Assembly: GCA_025929585.1 (NCBI GenBank)
Contig: JAICPY010000024.1
Span: forward strand, 1-48,551
DNA: 48,551 nt
From: Steroidobacter sp.
GTDB lineage: Bacteria; Pseudomonadota; Gammaproteobacteria; Steroidobacterales; Steroidobacteraceae
Direction of reading: 5' to 3'
Position 1 is the first letter of the stretch. Every line of letters starts with the position of its first letter. This document shows, piece after piece, positions 16,299 through 26,112 of this stretch. A program made the translations under genes and the position numbers. A model generated the notes under the pieces. It was not told the DNA's origin. It saw nothing but the letters and a program-made list of their open reading frames with translations, and ran no database searches.

Positions 16299-17242
16299 TG
16301 AGTGTCAATCCGGCGATGGCGCCGTTCCTAGATCCGAATTCAGTCAAGCGCGGGCTGTCGCGCCGCAAGGTCCTGGATAAGGTATTCGTGATCATCGGAC
16401 TCACCGTCATGCTCGCCTGCCTGGCGATCTTGGCGGTGTTGTTTATCGATCTCATCAAGGATGGCTCCGAGCGCTTCACGTGGGATTTTTTTACCAACTT
16501 CGCATCGCGACGCGCTGAACGCGCCGGCATTCTGGCTGCGTGGGTCGGCACGACGCTCATCATGGTCGTGACGGCTATCTGCGCGGTTCCAGTAGGGGTC
16601 GCCGCTGCGATTTACCTCGAAGAGTACGCACCCAAGAACTGGTTCACGGCGATCATCGAGATCAATGTGACGAACCTCGCTGGTGTGCCGTCGATCGTCT
16701 ATGGATTGCTCGCATTGGGATTGTTCGTCTACGAATTCGATCTCGGACAAAGCATTGCCGCCGCTGGCCTGACGCTCGCGCTCTTGATTCTGCCGATCGT
16801 AATCGTCGCGACGCGAGAATCGATTCGCTCAGTTCCTAAAGCGATTCGCGAGGCGGCGTACGGCCTGGGAGCGACGCGGTGGGAGGTCACGAAGGATCAC
16901 GTCCTGCCGTACTCCACAGGCGGCATTCTCACCGGAATGATTCTGGGTTTGTCGCGCGCGATCGGCGAAACCGCGCCCATCATCACCATCGGTGCGCTGA
17001 GCTTCATTGCGTTCCTACCCGAATCGCCTTTCACGTCCGAGTTCCCGTTCATCTCATTCGGATGGTTGAACGATCCGTTTACCGCGATGCCGATCCAGAT
17101 GTTCAACTGGGTGTCGCGTCCCGATCCTGCGTTCCAAGCAAATGCCGCCGCTGCGGGTGCGATTTTGCTTGGGATGACCTTGATGATGAATGCGGTTGCG
17201 ATCTGGATTCGCTATCGGTTCCGCAAAAAGATCAACTGGTAA
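16298..17242 (+). CDS. pstA: Phosphate ABC transporter permease PstA
   Basis: This is a 314-residue permease with about six membrane segments, the second half of the PstCA channel. The EAA loop [19 protein letters not shown] and the motif [13 protein letters not shown] are typical of PstA. Its ATG overlaps the pstC stop by one base. A 53-nt gap, with AAGGTG before the next start, separates it from pstB. Confidence 0.94.
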   Translation: MSVNPAMAPFLDPNSVKRGLSRRKVLDKVFVIIGLTVMLACLAILAVLFIDLIKDGSERFTWDFFTNFASRRAERAGILAAWVGTTLIMVVTAICAVPVGVAAAIYLEEYAPKNWFTAIIEINVTNLAGVPSIVYGLLALGLFVYEFDLGQSIAAAGLTLALLILPIVIVATRESIRSVPKAIREAAYGLGATRWEVTKDHVLPYSTGGILTGMILGLSRAIGETAPIITIGALSFIAFLPESPFTSEFPFISFGWLNDPFTAMPIQMFNWVSRPDPAFQANAAAAGAILLGMTLMMNAVAIWIRYRFRKKINW

Positions 17243-17295
17243 GGCTGGGGATTGTGCCGATTACACGATCCAGTTTAAGACACAAGGTGACAACG

Positions 17296-18225
17296 ATGGA
17301 TTCAACCACGACAGCTCGCGCACAATCGGTGCAGCAGCAGACGCGCCAGAATCCACAGGAGCCGGCATTGCGAAGCGAAAAATCCTCTGGTTCGCGAGAC
17401 GAGGCCCGCATCGAGACTCCCCGGATCTCGATCGCAGTAGATGACACCCGCAAAGTGCGGGCCCTGAACGTCAAGGCGGCTGTGGACAACTTGAGCTTCT
17501 ACTACGGGCAGCACCGCGCGCTGAAGAACCTGACGATTCCCATCGCAGATCGTCAGGTAACCGCACTCATTGGTCCATCCGGTTGCGGCAAGAGTACCTT
17601 CTTGCGCTGCTTCAACCGCATGCATGACTTGCAACCCGATACTCGTTACGAGGGTAGCATCACGTTGCATCCAGATAATCTGAATCTGGTGGGGCCGGGC
17701 GTGGATCCTATCGAAGTGCGTATGCGCATCGGCATGGTGTTCCAAAAGCCCAATCCGTTTCCAAAATCGGTTTTTGAGAATGTCGCTTACGGCTTGCGGC
17801 TGCGTGGTGTTCGCAATCGCGCAACGTTGGCGGAAGAAGTCGAAAAGGCCCTACGTGGCGCCGCGCTTTGGGATGAAGTGAAGGATCGCCTGCAGGATTC
17901 AGCGCTCGCACTTTCGGGTGGACAAATGCAGCGACTGTGCATCGCGCGGGCGCTTGCGACGACACCTGAAATTTTGCTGTTCGACGAACCGACCTCGGCG
18001 CTCGATCCGATCGCCACCGCGAAAATCGAGGAGCTGATCTCAACGCTGCGTGATCAAGTCACCGTTCTCATCGTGACCCACAACATGCAACAAGCCGCGC
18101 GCGTCTCCGATTACACCGCCTTCATGTACCTCGGTGAGCTGATCGAATTCGACGAAGCCGCCAAGATTTTTACCAATCCGAGCAAGAAGGCGACGGAAGA
18201 TTACATTACGGGGCGCTATGGCTAG
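17296..18225 (+). CDS. pstB: Phosphate ABC transporter ATPase PstB
   Basis: The 309-residue ATPase powers phosphate uptake. The Walker A motif GPSGCGKST (K99), signature LSGGQMQRL, Walker B ILLFDEP and switch histidine THNMQQ are all present. The first roughly 50 residues (Q/S/E-rich, [11 protein letters not shown]) form a disordered extension; enterobacterial PstB is about 257 residues. The ATG at 17296 with AAGGTG upstream is chosen over a much longer open frame that overlaps pstA. Confidence 0.95.
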   Translation: MDSTTTARAQSVQQQTRQNPQEPALRSEKSSGSRDEARIETPRISIAVDDTRKVRALNVKAAVDNLSFYYGQHRALKNLTIPIADRQVTALIGPSGCGKSTFLRCFNRMHDLQPDTRYEGSITLHPDNLNLVGPGVDPIEVRMRIGMVFQKPNPFPKSVFENVAYGLRLRGVRNRATLAEEVEKALRGAALWDEVKDRLQDSALALSGGQMQRLCIARALATTPEILLFDEPTSALDPIATAKIEELISTLRDQVTVLIVTHNMQQAARVSDYTAFMYLGELIEFDEAAKIFTNPSKKATEDYITGRYG

Positions 18226-18240
18226 CACGCCGCACGAGCA

Positions 18241-18335
18241 GTGATGTAGGTGATGAAAGTGACGTAAGTGATGAAGGTGTGTTTCATCTATTCCGCCACG
18301 TACATCACTTTCATCACCCTCATCACTTCCATCAC
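18241..18335. repeat. Inverted nonamer array before the second phoU
   Basis: The left arm (18241-18279) has four 9-bp units of the GTGATGAAA type (GTGATGTAG, GTGATGAAA, GTGACGTAA, GTGATGAAG). The right arm (18297-18335) is the inverted equivalent. The loop is only about 17 bp. The arm ends 5 nt before the phoU start codon, which has no Shine-Dalgarno. Confidence 0.88.
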
Positions 18336-18340
18336 GCTCG

Positions 18341-19051
18341 ATGCCCGATCCCCTCGAAGGCCACACAGCTAAAGCTCTCGATGGAGCGCTTGCCGAGCTG
18401 CGCCTGCGCGCAGTTTCGATGGGCGGTTTGGTCATCGATCAAGTATCTACATCTATCCGCGCACTACTCGAAGGGGATGCGACGCTTGCGCAATTGGTGA
18501 TCTCACGCGAAGCACGGGTCAACGATCTCGAGCGCACGGTTGATCGAGACGCCTTCGAGCTCATAGCGCTGCATCAGCCCGTCGCAGGCGATCTGCGCAT
18601 GGCAAAGGCCGTGTCGCGCATCACGGTGGAGCTAGAAAGGGCGGGGGACGAATCCAAGAAGATCGCGAAGTTCGCTGCGCGTCTCGCGACGGGTGAGCCG
18701 CAAGGTCCGGTGCACGCTGTCGCGCGCTACCTGCGTCACATGGCCACTCTGACGACCGGAATGTTGCGAGATGCGGTGCGTGCTTTGGATGAAGCCGACA
18801 GCCCAATGGCGCAAAGCGTGACTGCTCGCGACTCCGAGCTCGACGCCGAATTCGCCGCTGCGCTTCGTCAACTGCTGACACTGGCCATGCAGGATCAGCG
18901 ATTCCTAGGCGCCACGATCGACACCGTGTTCGCGCTGAAAGGTCTGGAGCGAATCGGCGATCACGCAAAGAACATCGCGGAGCAAGTGGTATTCGTCGCA
19001 AGCGGTGAGGATGTGAGGCATCGGCGGAAAAGAGTGACGAGTGACGAGTGA
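18341..19051 (+). CDS. phoU: Phosphate signalling protein PhoU (second copy)
   Basis: This 236-residue two-repeat helical protein has the motifs ELERAGDESKKIAKF and GLERIGDHAKNIAEQV. It follows pstB, the usual position of phoU. It is clearly related to, but well diverged from, the copy at 11232-11975, which suggests an old duplication or separate origins. The last five codons and the TGA stop (19049-19051) are made from the first GTGACGA units of the next array, so the C-terminal VTSDE is repeat-encoded. Confidence 0.92.
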   Translation: MPDPLEGHTAKALDGALAELRLRAVSMGGLVIDQVSTSIRALLEGDATLAQLVISREARVNDLERTVDRDAFELIALHQPVAGDLRMAKAVSRITVELERAGDESKKIAKFAARLATGEPQGPVHAVARYLRHMATLTTGMLRDAVRALDEADSPMAQSVTARDSELDAEFAAALRQLLTLAMQDQRFLGATIDTVFALKGLERIGDHAKNIAEQVVFVASGEDVRHRRKRVTSDE

Positions 19052-19168
19052 CGAGTGACGGGTGACGGGCAAGATGATTATGAAACTCGACCCCGCCTCG
19101 CAGCTCACGCCTGCAGATCTGAGTACCTACAGAGTCGTCTTCTTGCTCGTCACCCGTCACCTGTCACT
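19032..19168. repeat. Inverted heptamer array, GTGACGG family, between convergent phoU and dapD
   Basis: The left arm (19032-19072) has about six GTGACGA/GTGACGG units. The right arm (19143-19168) has three CCGTCAC-type units. The loop is about 70 bp. The stop codons of both neighbours, phoU (TGA 19049-19051) and dapD (TGA, 19166-19164), lie in the arms. Confidence 0.9.
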
Positions 19169-19979
19169 CTCTCAGTAGCTCGTTGATCCCCACCTTCGAT
19201 CGCGTCTGCGCATCGACGCGCTTTACGATTACGGCGCAATACAGACTATATTTTCCGTTTGCCGCAGGAAGGGAACCTGACACGACGACGGCGCCGGCCG
19301 GTACGCGGCCGTACGAGACCTCGTCGCGCTCGCGGTCGTAGATGCGGGTACTTGCGCCGATAAAGACGCCCATAGAGATGACCGCGCCTTCTTCGACGAT
19401 CACTCCCTCGACGATTTCCGAACGCGCCCCGATGAAGCAGTTGTCCTCGATGATCGTCGGACTCGCTTGCAACGGCTCGAGCACGCCGCCAATGCCTACA
19501 CCGCCTGATAAGTGAACGTTGCGACCGATCTGCGCGCATGAACCGACTGTGGCCCAGGTGTCCACCATCGTGCCTTGGCCGACGTAAGCACCGATATTCA
19601 CGTAAGAGGGCATCAAGACTGTGTTCGACGCAACATATGCTCCCCGGCGAACGATAGCGTGAGGAACGACGCGCACACCTTCGGCACGAAGACGCGCTTC
19701 ATCGTAGCCGGCGTACTTGAGAGGGACTTTGTCGAAGAACTGCGTGTAACCCGCATCCACTACCTGATTGTCGTTCAGTCGAAACGACAGCAACACGGCC
19801 TTCTTCAGCCATTGATTGACCTGCCACTTCCCATCGACCTTTTCCGCAACGCGCGCTTTACCCGCGTCGAGCAAACCTATCGCTTCGTTGACGGCGTCGC
19901 GCACATCGGCTGGTGCGTTCTTAGGACTGAATTCGCTGCGACGTTCGAAGGCGGAATCGATGAGGGATTGCAGAGGCAT
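19164..19979 (-). CDS. dapD: Tetrahydrodipicolinate N-succinyltransferase DapD
   Basis: This 271-residue enzyme transfers succinate from succinyl-CoA to tetrahydrodipicolinate in lysine/diaminopimelate synthesis. The C-terminal two-thirds is a left-handed beta-helix of hexapeptide repeats ([43 protein letters not shown]). It is last in the minus-strand group map-glnD-dapC-dapD. The start codon follows directly after a CCGTCAC array with no Shine-Dalgarno, and the stop codon is inside the next array. Confidence 0.95.
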   Translation of the reverse strand: MPLQSLIDSAFERRSEFSPKNAPADVRDAVNEAIGLLDAGKARVAEKVDGKWQVNQWLKKAVLLSFRLNDNQVVDAGYTQFFDKVPLKYAGYDEARLRAEGVRVVPHAIVRRGAYVASNTVLMPSYVNIGAYVGQGTMVDTWATVGSCAQIGRNVHLSGGVGIGGVLEPLQASPTIIEDNCFIGARSEIVEGVIVEEGAVISMGVFIGASTRIYDRERDEVSYGRVPAGAVVVSGSLPAANGKYSLYCAVIVKRVDAQTRSKVGINELLRE

Positions 19980-20093
19980 GGTGACGGAGTGACGGGTGAC
20001 GAGTGACGGGGCAGAGAGTTTAGCGTGTGGCGGCTATCCCTGCTTTCCTTCTCGTCCTGTCTTGCCCGTCACCCGTTACTTGTCACCCGTCAC
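19980..20093. repeat. Inverted heptamer array, GTGACGG family, between dapC and dapD
   Basis: The plus-strand left arm (19980-20011) has four GTGACGG/GTGACGA units. The right arm (20061-20093) has four inverted units, one changed to CCGTTAC. The loop is about 49 bp. Read on the minus strand, the first arm supplies the dapC stop (TGA, 20092-20090) and the second arm ends against the dapD start codon. Confidence 0.9.
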
Positions 20094-21277
20094 CTGCCCG
20101 CGACATAGTCGCGAATCCTTCCCGCCGCTTCCACGCATTCGGCTTGGTTGGCAACTAGAGAGATTCTCACTCGACCGCGGCCAGGATTTCCTTGCGCGGT
20201 ATCGCGTGAGAGATAGCTTCCCGGCAGGACCGTCACGTGTTTGCGCTCGAACAATTCGCGAGTGAAGCGCTCGTCATCAGGCACGGTTGGCCATAGATAA
20301 AAGCTCGCGTCCGGTGCCTCGATGGGAAGCGCTTCGCGCAGGATCGGCAGGACGGCCGCGAACTTATTGCGATAGAGCTTGCGGTTCTCGATGACATGAG
20401 CATCGTCGTTCCACAAAGGAATGCTGACGAGCTGAGTGTGAATCGGCATCGCACAGCCGTGATAAGTGCGGTACAGCAAGAAGGCTTTGATGACGGAAGG
20501 GTCGCCCGAGACGAATCCTGATCGCAATCCGGGCACGCTCGATCGTTTGGATAAGCTATGAAATACGACGCACCGCTCGAAACGAGTGTGACCGGCGGCG
20601 ATCGCTGCTTGCAGTAAGCCTGGCGGTGGATTCGCCTCATCGAGGTAGATCTCGCTGTAACACTCGTCCGAGGCAACCAAGAAATCGAATCGCTCGGCAA
20701 GCTCGATGGCGCGACGTAGATAACGCACGTCCGCGACCGCTCCGGTGGGATTGCCTGGCGAACACAGAAACAGCAACTGGCAGCGACGCCACACCTCGGC
20801 GGGGACGCTATCGAGATCCGCGAGCAGAGTCTTGCTGTTTGCCATGAAGTAGGGCTCAGCGCCCGCAAGCAGAGCCGCGCCTTCATAGATTTGATAGAAC
20901 GGGTTTGGCATAGCCACCACGGGGGACTGCTTGGCATCGACCACAGATTGGGCGAATGCGAACAATGCCTCTCGAGTGCCATTCACAGGCAAGACCATCG
21001 TTTCCGCATCGAGGGTGCCGGCGGGCAGGTTGAAGCGGCGAGTGAGCCAGTCGGCAACGGCAACTCGAAACGCAGGCAAGCCCAACGTTGCGGGATAGTT
21101 GCCTAGCGTCTGGAGATTTTTCGTGAACTCTTCCAGCACGATTCGAGGTGCTGGATGGCGAGGCTCGCCGATCGACATCGAGATTGGGTTCAGCGCCGCC
21201 GGTGGTGCAGCGCCAGCAAGGAGCGCGCGCAGGCGCTCGAACGGATACGGCCGCAACTGCCCAAGCAATGAATTCAT
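20090..21277 (-). CDS. dapC: Succinyldiaminopimelate aminotransferase DapC
   Basis: This 395-residue fold-type I PLP aminotransferase has a GTREALFAF region near the cofactor phosphate, CSPGNPTGAV, DECYSEIY, and the PLP lysine in FHSLSKRSSVPGLRSG. DapC converts N-succinyl-2-amino-6-ketopimelate to succinyl-diaminopimelate. The assignment as DapC rather than another class I aminotransferase rests on its place between glnD and dapD. Its ATG overlaps the glnD stop by 4 nt. The stop is in the following array. Confidence 0.9.
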   Translation of the reverse strand: MNSLLGQLRPYPFERLRALLAGAAPPAALNPISMSIGEPRHPAPRIVLEEFTKNLQTLGNYPATLGLPAFRVAVADWLTRRFNLPAGTLDAETMVLPVNGTREALFAFAQSVVDAKQSPVVAMPNPFYQIYEGAALLAGAEPYFMANSKTLLADLDSVPAEVWRRCQLLFLCSPGNPTGAVADVRYLRRAIELAERFDFLVASDECYSEIYLDEANPPPGLLQAAIAAGHTRFERCVVFHSLSKRSSVPGLRSGFVSGDPSVIKAFLLYRTYHGCAMPIHTQLVSIPLWNDDAHVIENRKLYRNKFAAVLPILREALPIEAPDASFYLWPTVPDDERFTRELFERKHVTVLPGSYLSRDTAQGNPGRGRVRISLVANQAECVEAAGRIRDYVAGR

Positions 21278-23967
21278 GCGCGACGATCGAGGGATTCAGT
21301 CAATCGCTGCGCCAACAGCTCGCGTCGTTCACTGCTCAAGGGCCGCAGAGTTTCGTCGGTCACGTAGAAGACGTCCTCAGCTCGCTCGCCGACCGTCATG
21401 ATCTTCGAGGCATAGATGTAGACCTTATCGCTCATGAAAACGTGCGCGACCTGAGACAGAAGCCCGGGCCGATCCCCGGCAATCAACTCGACGATCGTGC
21501 GCTGGTTGATCGGATCCTCACTGAACGTGATTTGTGTAGGTGTAGAAAACATTCGAACTTGTCGTGGCGCGCGACGAGTCACGGTCACGGTTGCATCTTC
21601 AGGTTTGGAAAGCGCATGTTCGAGTTGCTGCTGAATATCCCGAATGCGTAACGCATCGGTAATCTCGGCTCCCGTGTCTTCCAGCACGTGATAGACATCC
21701 AGACTGAAGCCATCCGCTGTTGGCGTGATTCGCGCATCAACGATGTTCAACCCCAGTTGGTCCAACAGCGCCGTGGTGCGTGCGAAGCTGTGCTGGGTCT
21801 GAGGGGTGTAGGTGCTGATCCCGGTGCCGCCGCGTCCGGAGCGATCCTGCACGGAAACGAGCGATGAGTAGTCGCTTAGGTCGCGCTCCGCGAGCATCTG
21901 CGTATGCCAAGTGATTTCCTCGGGTGTATGCCGAAGGAAATACGCATCCGTCAAGCGCCCCCAAACTCGCTCCTGCTGATCGGGACGCAGGCCGATTCGA
22001 GCAATGAGCTCGCGCGCTTGAGTCTGCGTCTCGGCGATCAACTCGTCCTGATCGATGGGGCTTTCCAGGCCGCGGCGCAAAGCCTGTTTGGTGCGTTCGT
22101 AGAACTCCGCGAACAGCGAGGCTTTCCAATTGTTCCAGAGTTTCGGGTTCGTGCCTCGCACGTCTGCGACGGTGAGCACGTAGAGGTGATCCAAGTGCGT
22201 TTGGTCGCCGACGAGTTTAGCGAACTCGTGAATGACTTTCGGATCGCTGATGTCCTTTTTCTGCGCCGTCACCGACAGCACGAGATGATTGCGCACCAGC
22301 CACGCCACCAGGCGAGCGTCGTACCGTGACAAACCTTGCTCTAGGCAGAATGCCTCGGCATCGACGGAGCCGAGCTCTGAATGATCCCCGCCGCGGCCCT
22401 TGGCGATGTCATGAAACAGGGCCGCCAGATAAGCCACTTCCTGCTTGGGCAGCGATTGCATGATGCGCGAGAGCTCGGGCAACTCGTGATCGTATTTCGG
22501 CATCGCGAGCCGGCGCAGATTGCTCAGTACGAACAACGTGTGAGCATCGACCGTATAAGCATGGAAGAGATCGTACTGCATGCGTCCGACGATGCGTCCG
22601 AACGCAGGAATGTATCGGCCTAAAATGCCATACAGATTCATCCGGCGCAGCTCGTGCGTGACCCCGATCGGCACACGCAGAATTTCGAAGAACAGACGAT
22701 GATTGCGTGGATGCTGCCGGAACTCCTCATCGATCAGCCATAAGTGGCGAGTGATTTGGCGAATCGTCGAGGCGCGTACTCCACGAATGTTCGGGTGCTG
22801 CTGCAAAACGACGAAGATTTCCAGCAACGCAGAAGGGTAGCGATCGAATACCTCTTCGTTCGTGATCTCCAGATAGTCGTTGCGGATCTGGAAACGCGGA
22901 TTGACGGGAATCGGCTCGTTGGAAGAATCCAGTTGGATGGCTTCGCGGAACAGCTGCAGCAGCATTTCGTTCAGCAAGCTCACGTCCATCGCCGTGCGGT
23001 AATAGCGCTGCATGAATTGTTCGACGGCGAGTGTGTAGGTCGCGTCCTCATAGCCGAACATTTTCGCCAGCTTGATCTGATGATCGAACAGCAACCGATC
23101 CTCGCGGCGCTTCGTCAGTACGTGCAACGCGAAGCGGATTTTCCACAGATATGCCTGCGCCGTTTTCAGCTTGCGCAGCTCGCTCTTGGTGAGAAAGCCA
23201 TGATCGACGAGCTCATCGAGCGACTCGGCGCCAAAGTGACGTTTCGCGACCCACCCGATCGTTTGAATATCGCGTAGCCCGCCGGGGCTGGATTTGACGT
23301 TCGGTTCGAGGTTGTAGGCGGTATCGTGATAGCGATGGTGGCGCGCGGTTTGCTCAGCAACCTTTGCTTCGAAGAAATCCTTTGTCGGCCAGACTCGTTC
23401 CGGTGCGAGCGCGCGACGCATCGCCTCGAACAACGATTCCGGGCCCGTCAACATCCTCGATTCGATCAGTGTGGTAGCGACGCTTACGTCAGCCGCGCTT
23501 TCGCGCTGGCAATCATCGATGGTGCGAACGCTGTGACCGACCTCGAGGCCAATGTCCCACATGAACGTGAGGAAGCGTTCGAGATGAGTCTGCCACGGAG
23601 TTGATTCGCTCTTGGGCAATAAGATCAGAATGTCTATGTCCGAGCATAGATTCAGCTCACCGCGCCCATAGCCTCCGACAGCGATCAATGCGATCTCGCG
23701 AGCATGCTCGCCGACGTGCGCGCTCCACGCGCTCTTGAGTAGCATATCCACGAGCCGTGCACGATCGCGTACCAGTCGTTCGACTGGCTCGTCATCTAGA
23801 AAACGCTGTTGAAGCTTCTGATCGCCTTCAGTGAGCGCGGCGCGGAAGGTCGCAATGTCTTGATGGTGTGGACCGAGGGACGCTTGCAGTGCGGGAAGGT
23901 ACTCCCAGTTGGGATCGCTCACGGTTGCCGTGAGTTCTTCCATATCTTCGGTGGTGATGATCGGCAT
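21274..23967 (-). CDS. glnD: Bifunctional PII uridylyltransferase/uridylyl-removing enzyme GlnD
   Basis: The enzyme has 897 residues. The nucleotidyltransferase domain carries GGYGRGELN with metal ligands D110 and D112. A helical middle region precedes the HD hydrolase domain (HD at 519-520, LFHDIAKGRGGDHSELG), and two ACT domains follow (about 705-785 and 820-897) that sense glutamine. GlnD modifies the PII proteins with UMP according to glutamine level. It starts 16 nt after map and overlaps dapC, so it is mid-operon. Confidence 0.95.
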   Translation of the reverse strand: MPIITTEDMEELTATVSDPNWEYLPALQASLGPHHQDIATFRAALTEGDQKLQQRFLDDEPVERLVRDRARLVDMLLKSAWSAHVGEHAREIALIAVGGYGRGELNLCSDIDILILLPKSESTPWQTHLERFLTFMWDIGLEVGHSVRTIDDCQRESAADVSVATTLIESRMLTGPESLFEAMRRALAPERVWPTKDFFEAKVAEQTARHHRYHDTAYNLEPNVKSSPGGLRDIQTIGWVAKRHFGAESLDELVDHGFLTKSELRKLKTAQAYLWKIRFALHVLTKRREDRLLFDHQIKLAKMFGYEDATYTLAVEQFMQRYYRTAMDVSLLNEMLLQLFREAIQLDSSNEPIPVNPRFQIRNDYLEITNEEVFDRYPSALLEIFVVLQQHPNIRGVRASTIRQITRHLWLIDEEFRQHPRNHRLFFEILRVPIGVTHELRRMNLYGILGRYIPAFGRIVGRMQYDLFHAYTVDAHTLFVLSNLRRLAMPKYDHELPELSRIMQSLPKQEVAYLAALFHDIAKGRGGDHSELGSVDAEAFCLEQGLSRYDARLVAWLVRNHLVLSVTAQKKDISDPKVIHEFAKLVGDQTHLDHLYVLTVADVRGTNPKLWNNWKASLFAEFYERTKQALRRGLESPIDQDELIAETQTQARELIARIGLRPDQQERVWGRLTDAYFLRHTPEEITWHTQMLAERDLSDYSSLVSVQDRSGRGGTGISTYTPQTQHSFARTTALLDQLGLNIVDARITPTADGFSLDVYHVLEDTGAEITDALRIRDIQQQLEHALSKPEDATVTVTRRAPRQVRMFSTPTQITFSEDPINQRTIVELIAGDRPGLLSQVAHVFMSDKVYIYASKIMTVGERAEDVFYVTDETLRPLSSERRELLAQRLTESLDRRA

Positions 23968-23983
23968 GTAGTGGAGGTTCGCT

Positions 23984-24751
23984 TCAGCGCTCTGCTGCGC
24001 TGAGCGTGAGTACCTCGCAGCCGCTCTCGGTTACCAGCACAGTGTGCTCCCACTGTGCCGACAACGAGTGATCCTTGGTGATCACTGTCCAGCCGTCGGC
24101 CAGCAGTCTCACGTGACGTTTACCCGCATTCACCATCGGCTCGACAGTGAACGTCATGCCCGGTAGCAATTCCATTCCACGCCCTCGATCCCCGTAATGA
24201 AGGATCTGAGGGTCTTCGTGAAAGACACGACCGATGCCGTGACCGCAATACTCTCTCACGACGCTCAAGTGCTGAGCTTCCACGAACGTCTGAATGGCTG
24301 CTCCGATGTCACCTACGTGTGCACCGGCGCGCACTTCACGGATGCCGATCCACATGGCTTCGCGTGTGATGTCGATCAGCCGCTGCGCCGAAGGAGCAAT
24401 CTTGCCGACCGCATACATGCGGCTGGTATCGCCATGCCAGCCGTCCTTGATGACCGTGACATCCACATTGATGATGTCGCCTTGCTTCAAGCGCTTCTCT
24501 GGGCTAGGGATGCCGTGGCAAACGACGTGGTTCACCGAGGTGCAAACCGACTTGGGAAAACCGCGATAGTTCAAGGGCGCGGGAATCGCCTGTTGGACAT
24601 TGACGATGTAGTCATGGACACGAATATTGATGTCCTCGGTGGTAATGCCGGGAACGATGTAGGGCTCGATCATGTCCAGCACATCCGCTGCCAGCCTGCC
24701 GGCGAGGCGCATGTGTTCCTGCTCTTCTGGGGTCTTGATCGTGACCTGCAT
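23984..24751 (-). CDS. map: Methionine aminopeptidase, type I
   Basis: This 255-residue metalloprotease removes the initiator methionine. Metal-ligand motifs are visible in [22 protein letters not shown], the [10 protein letters not shown] histidine region and MTFTVEPM. The ATG at 24751 begins with [18 protein letters not shown], which aligns with the usual MetAP start; a longer frame to 24835 is not conserved. It is divergent from rpsB, an arrangement common in proteobacteria. Confidence 0.95.
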   Translation of the reverse strand: MQVTIKTPEEQEHMRLAGRLAADVLDMIEPYIVPGITTEDINIRVHDYIVNVQQAIPAPLNYRGFPKSVCTSVNHVVCHGIPSPEKRLKQGDIINVDVTVIKDGWHGDTSRMYAVGKIAPSAQRLIDITREAMWIGIREVRAGAHVGDIGAAIQTFVEAQHLSVVREYCGHGIGRVFHEDPQILHYGDRGRGMELLPGMTFTVEPMVNAGKRHVRLLADGWTVITKDHSLSAQWEHTVLVTESGCEVLTLSAAER

Positions 24752-24889
24752 ATGTCGTGTCGTCGGGGGTGAGGTCAGCTGACCCGCCGAGGAGCGCGTC
24801 GCCTTGTTTGTCAGTGATTGCAGGAGGCCGCGCATCAGAAAGGGGAGCCTGGCTTAAGGGAGACTGCCGGAAAAAACATCCGGCCATCG

Positions 24890-24918
24890 TTGGACCATGG
24901 AGGAGTTTATGGTATAAA
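24890..24918 (+). promoter_or_regulatory. Strong sigma-70 promoter for rpsB-tsf
   Basis: The -35 TTGGAC (24890-24895) and -10 TATAAA (24913-24918) are 17 bp apart and are followed by a GC-rich discriminator (GCGCGCGC), typical of growth-rate-controlled ribosomal promoters. Transcription would start near 24925, giving a leader of about 135 nt before rpsB. Leader-based autoregulation by S2 is known in E. coli and is possible here, but I could not confirm the fold. Confidence 0.8.
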
Positions 24919-25059
24919 GCGCGCGCTTTTTTCGCAACGAATCTCTCATTTAACTCTCACACTCGGACCGACACATACGACGGGGTGCCCTCAGCCGCTA
25001 GCGGCAGTGGGTCGTTGTATGGGGCGAGTGGAGGCTCAACCCCTACAGGAGACTTGCCA

Positions 25060-26109
25060 ATGGCCAGCGTGTCCATGCGACAGATGCTGGAAGCGGGCGT
25101 CCATTTCGGACACCAAACCCGTTTCTGGAACCCCAAGATGGCTCAATACATCTTCGGGGAACGAAACCGAATTCATATCATCAATCTCGAGAAGACGCTT
25201 CCGCTTTATAACGAGGCGGCCGTATTCGTGCGGCAAGTCGTGTCCGACGGCGGCCGCGTACTGTTCGTGGGCACCAAGCGTTCTGCTCGGGAAGCGATCC
25301 GACAAGCGGCGATTCGCGCCGGAATGCCTTTCGTGAGCCATCGTTGGCTCGGCGGCATGTTGACCAACTTCAAGACCGTGCGCCAGTCGATCAAGCGCCT
25401 CACGCAGCTCGATGAGATGGCACAGAACGGCACGCTCGAGCAACACAGCAAGCGCGAAGCGCAGGGTCTACGACGCGAGCGTGAAAAGCTCGAGCGAAGC
25501 CTTGGCGGCATCAAAGAGATGGATTCGCTGCCCGATGTGCTCTTCGTGATCGACGTCGGTCATGAGCGCATTGCGCTCAACGAAGCCAAGAAGCTCGGCA
25601 TTCCCGTCGTGGCCGTCGTCGATACGAACTGCGCCCCGGAAGACGTCGATTATCTGATTCCCGGCAATGACGACGCGATGCGCGCGATTCAGCTGTACGC
25701 CGAAGGCATGGCCGATGCCGTGCTCGAGGGACGTTCAACTATTCCGGAAGTGCCGACGGGTGAAGATGAATTCGTGGAGCTCGACGAAGAGGGCAAGCCC
25801 AAGCCGAAGACGGGTGCGCCTGCACCGCGCCGTGGTAGAACGGCTGCAGTGAAGAAGAAAGCACCGACTCGCCGTCGCACTCCTGAAAAAAGCGAGGATG
25901 CGGATCTGGTCGAGAATGTCGTGGCCGCCGAGGTCGACGACGTCGAAGCAGATGTGTCGCCCGAGGAGTTCATGGCTCGCCGACGAGCTGCTCTTGCGAA
26001 GCGCAAGCCAGCAGCCGGAGAGGCGACTACGCCTGCGGCGGCGGACGCCCCTGCAGCGGCTCCAGCCGCTACGCCCGAGGCGCCTGCCGATGCACCGGCT
26101 GCGGAGTAA
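25060..26109 (+). CDS. rpsB: 30S ribosomal protein S2 with a long acidic/Ala-rich tail
   Basis: The first 235 or so residues are typical S2 ([53 protein letters not shown]). The protein is 349 residues against about 240 in E. coli. The extra 110 residues are low complexity, first basic ([19 protein letters not shown]), then acidic ([14 protein letters not shown]), then Ala/Pro-rich. The ATG at 25060 is preceded by AGGAG; a longer open frame upstream covers the promoter and is rejected. It is followed 3 nt later by tsf. Confidence 0.96.
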   Translation: MASVSMRQMLEAGVHFGHQTRFWNPKMAQYIFGERNRIHIINLEKTLPLYNEAAVFVRQVVSDGGRVLFVGTKRSAREAIRQAAIRAGMPFVSHRWLGGMLTNFKTVRQSIKRLTQLDEMAQNGTLEQHSKREAQGLRREREKLERSLGGIKEMDSLPDVLFVIDVGHERIALNEAKKLGIPVVAVVDTNCAPEDVDYLIPGNDDAMRAIQLYAEGMADAVLEGRSTIPEVPTGEDEFVELDEEGKPKPKTGAPAPRRGRTAAVKKKAPTRRRTPEKSEDADLVENVVAAEVDDVEADVSPEEFMARRRAALAKRKPAAGEATTPAAADAPAAAPAATPEAPADAPAAE

Positions 26110-26112
26110 GAG

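Noticed and set aside
16879-17295. Longer pstB frame overlapping pstA
   Set aside because: The extra sequence is out-of-frame pstA coding DNA with no homology; ATG 17296 has a ribosome binding site.
24757-25059. Longer rpsB start about 100 codons upstream
   Set aside because: It would run through the -35/-10 promoter and leader; ATG 25060 has AGGAG and begins the S2 homology.
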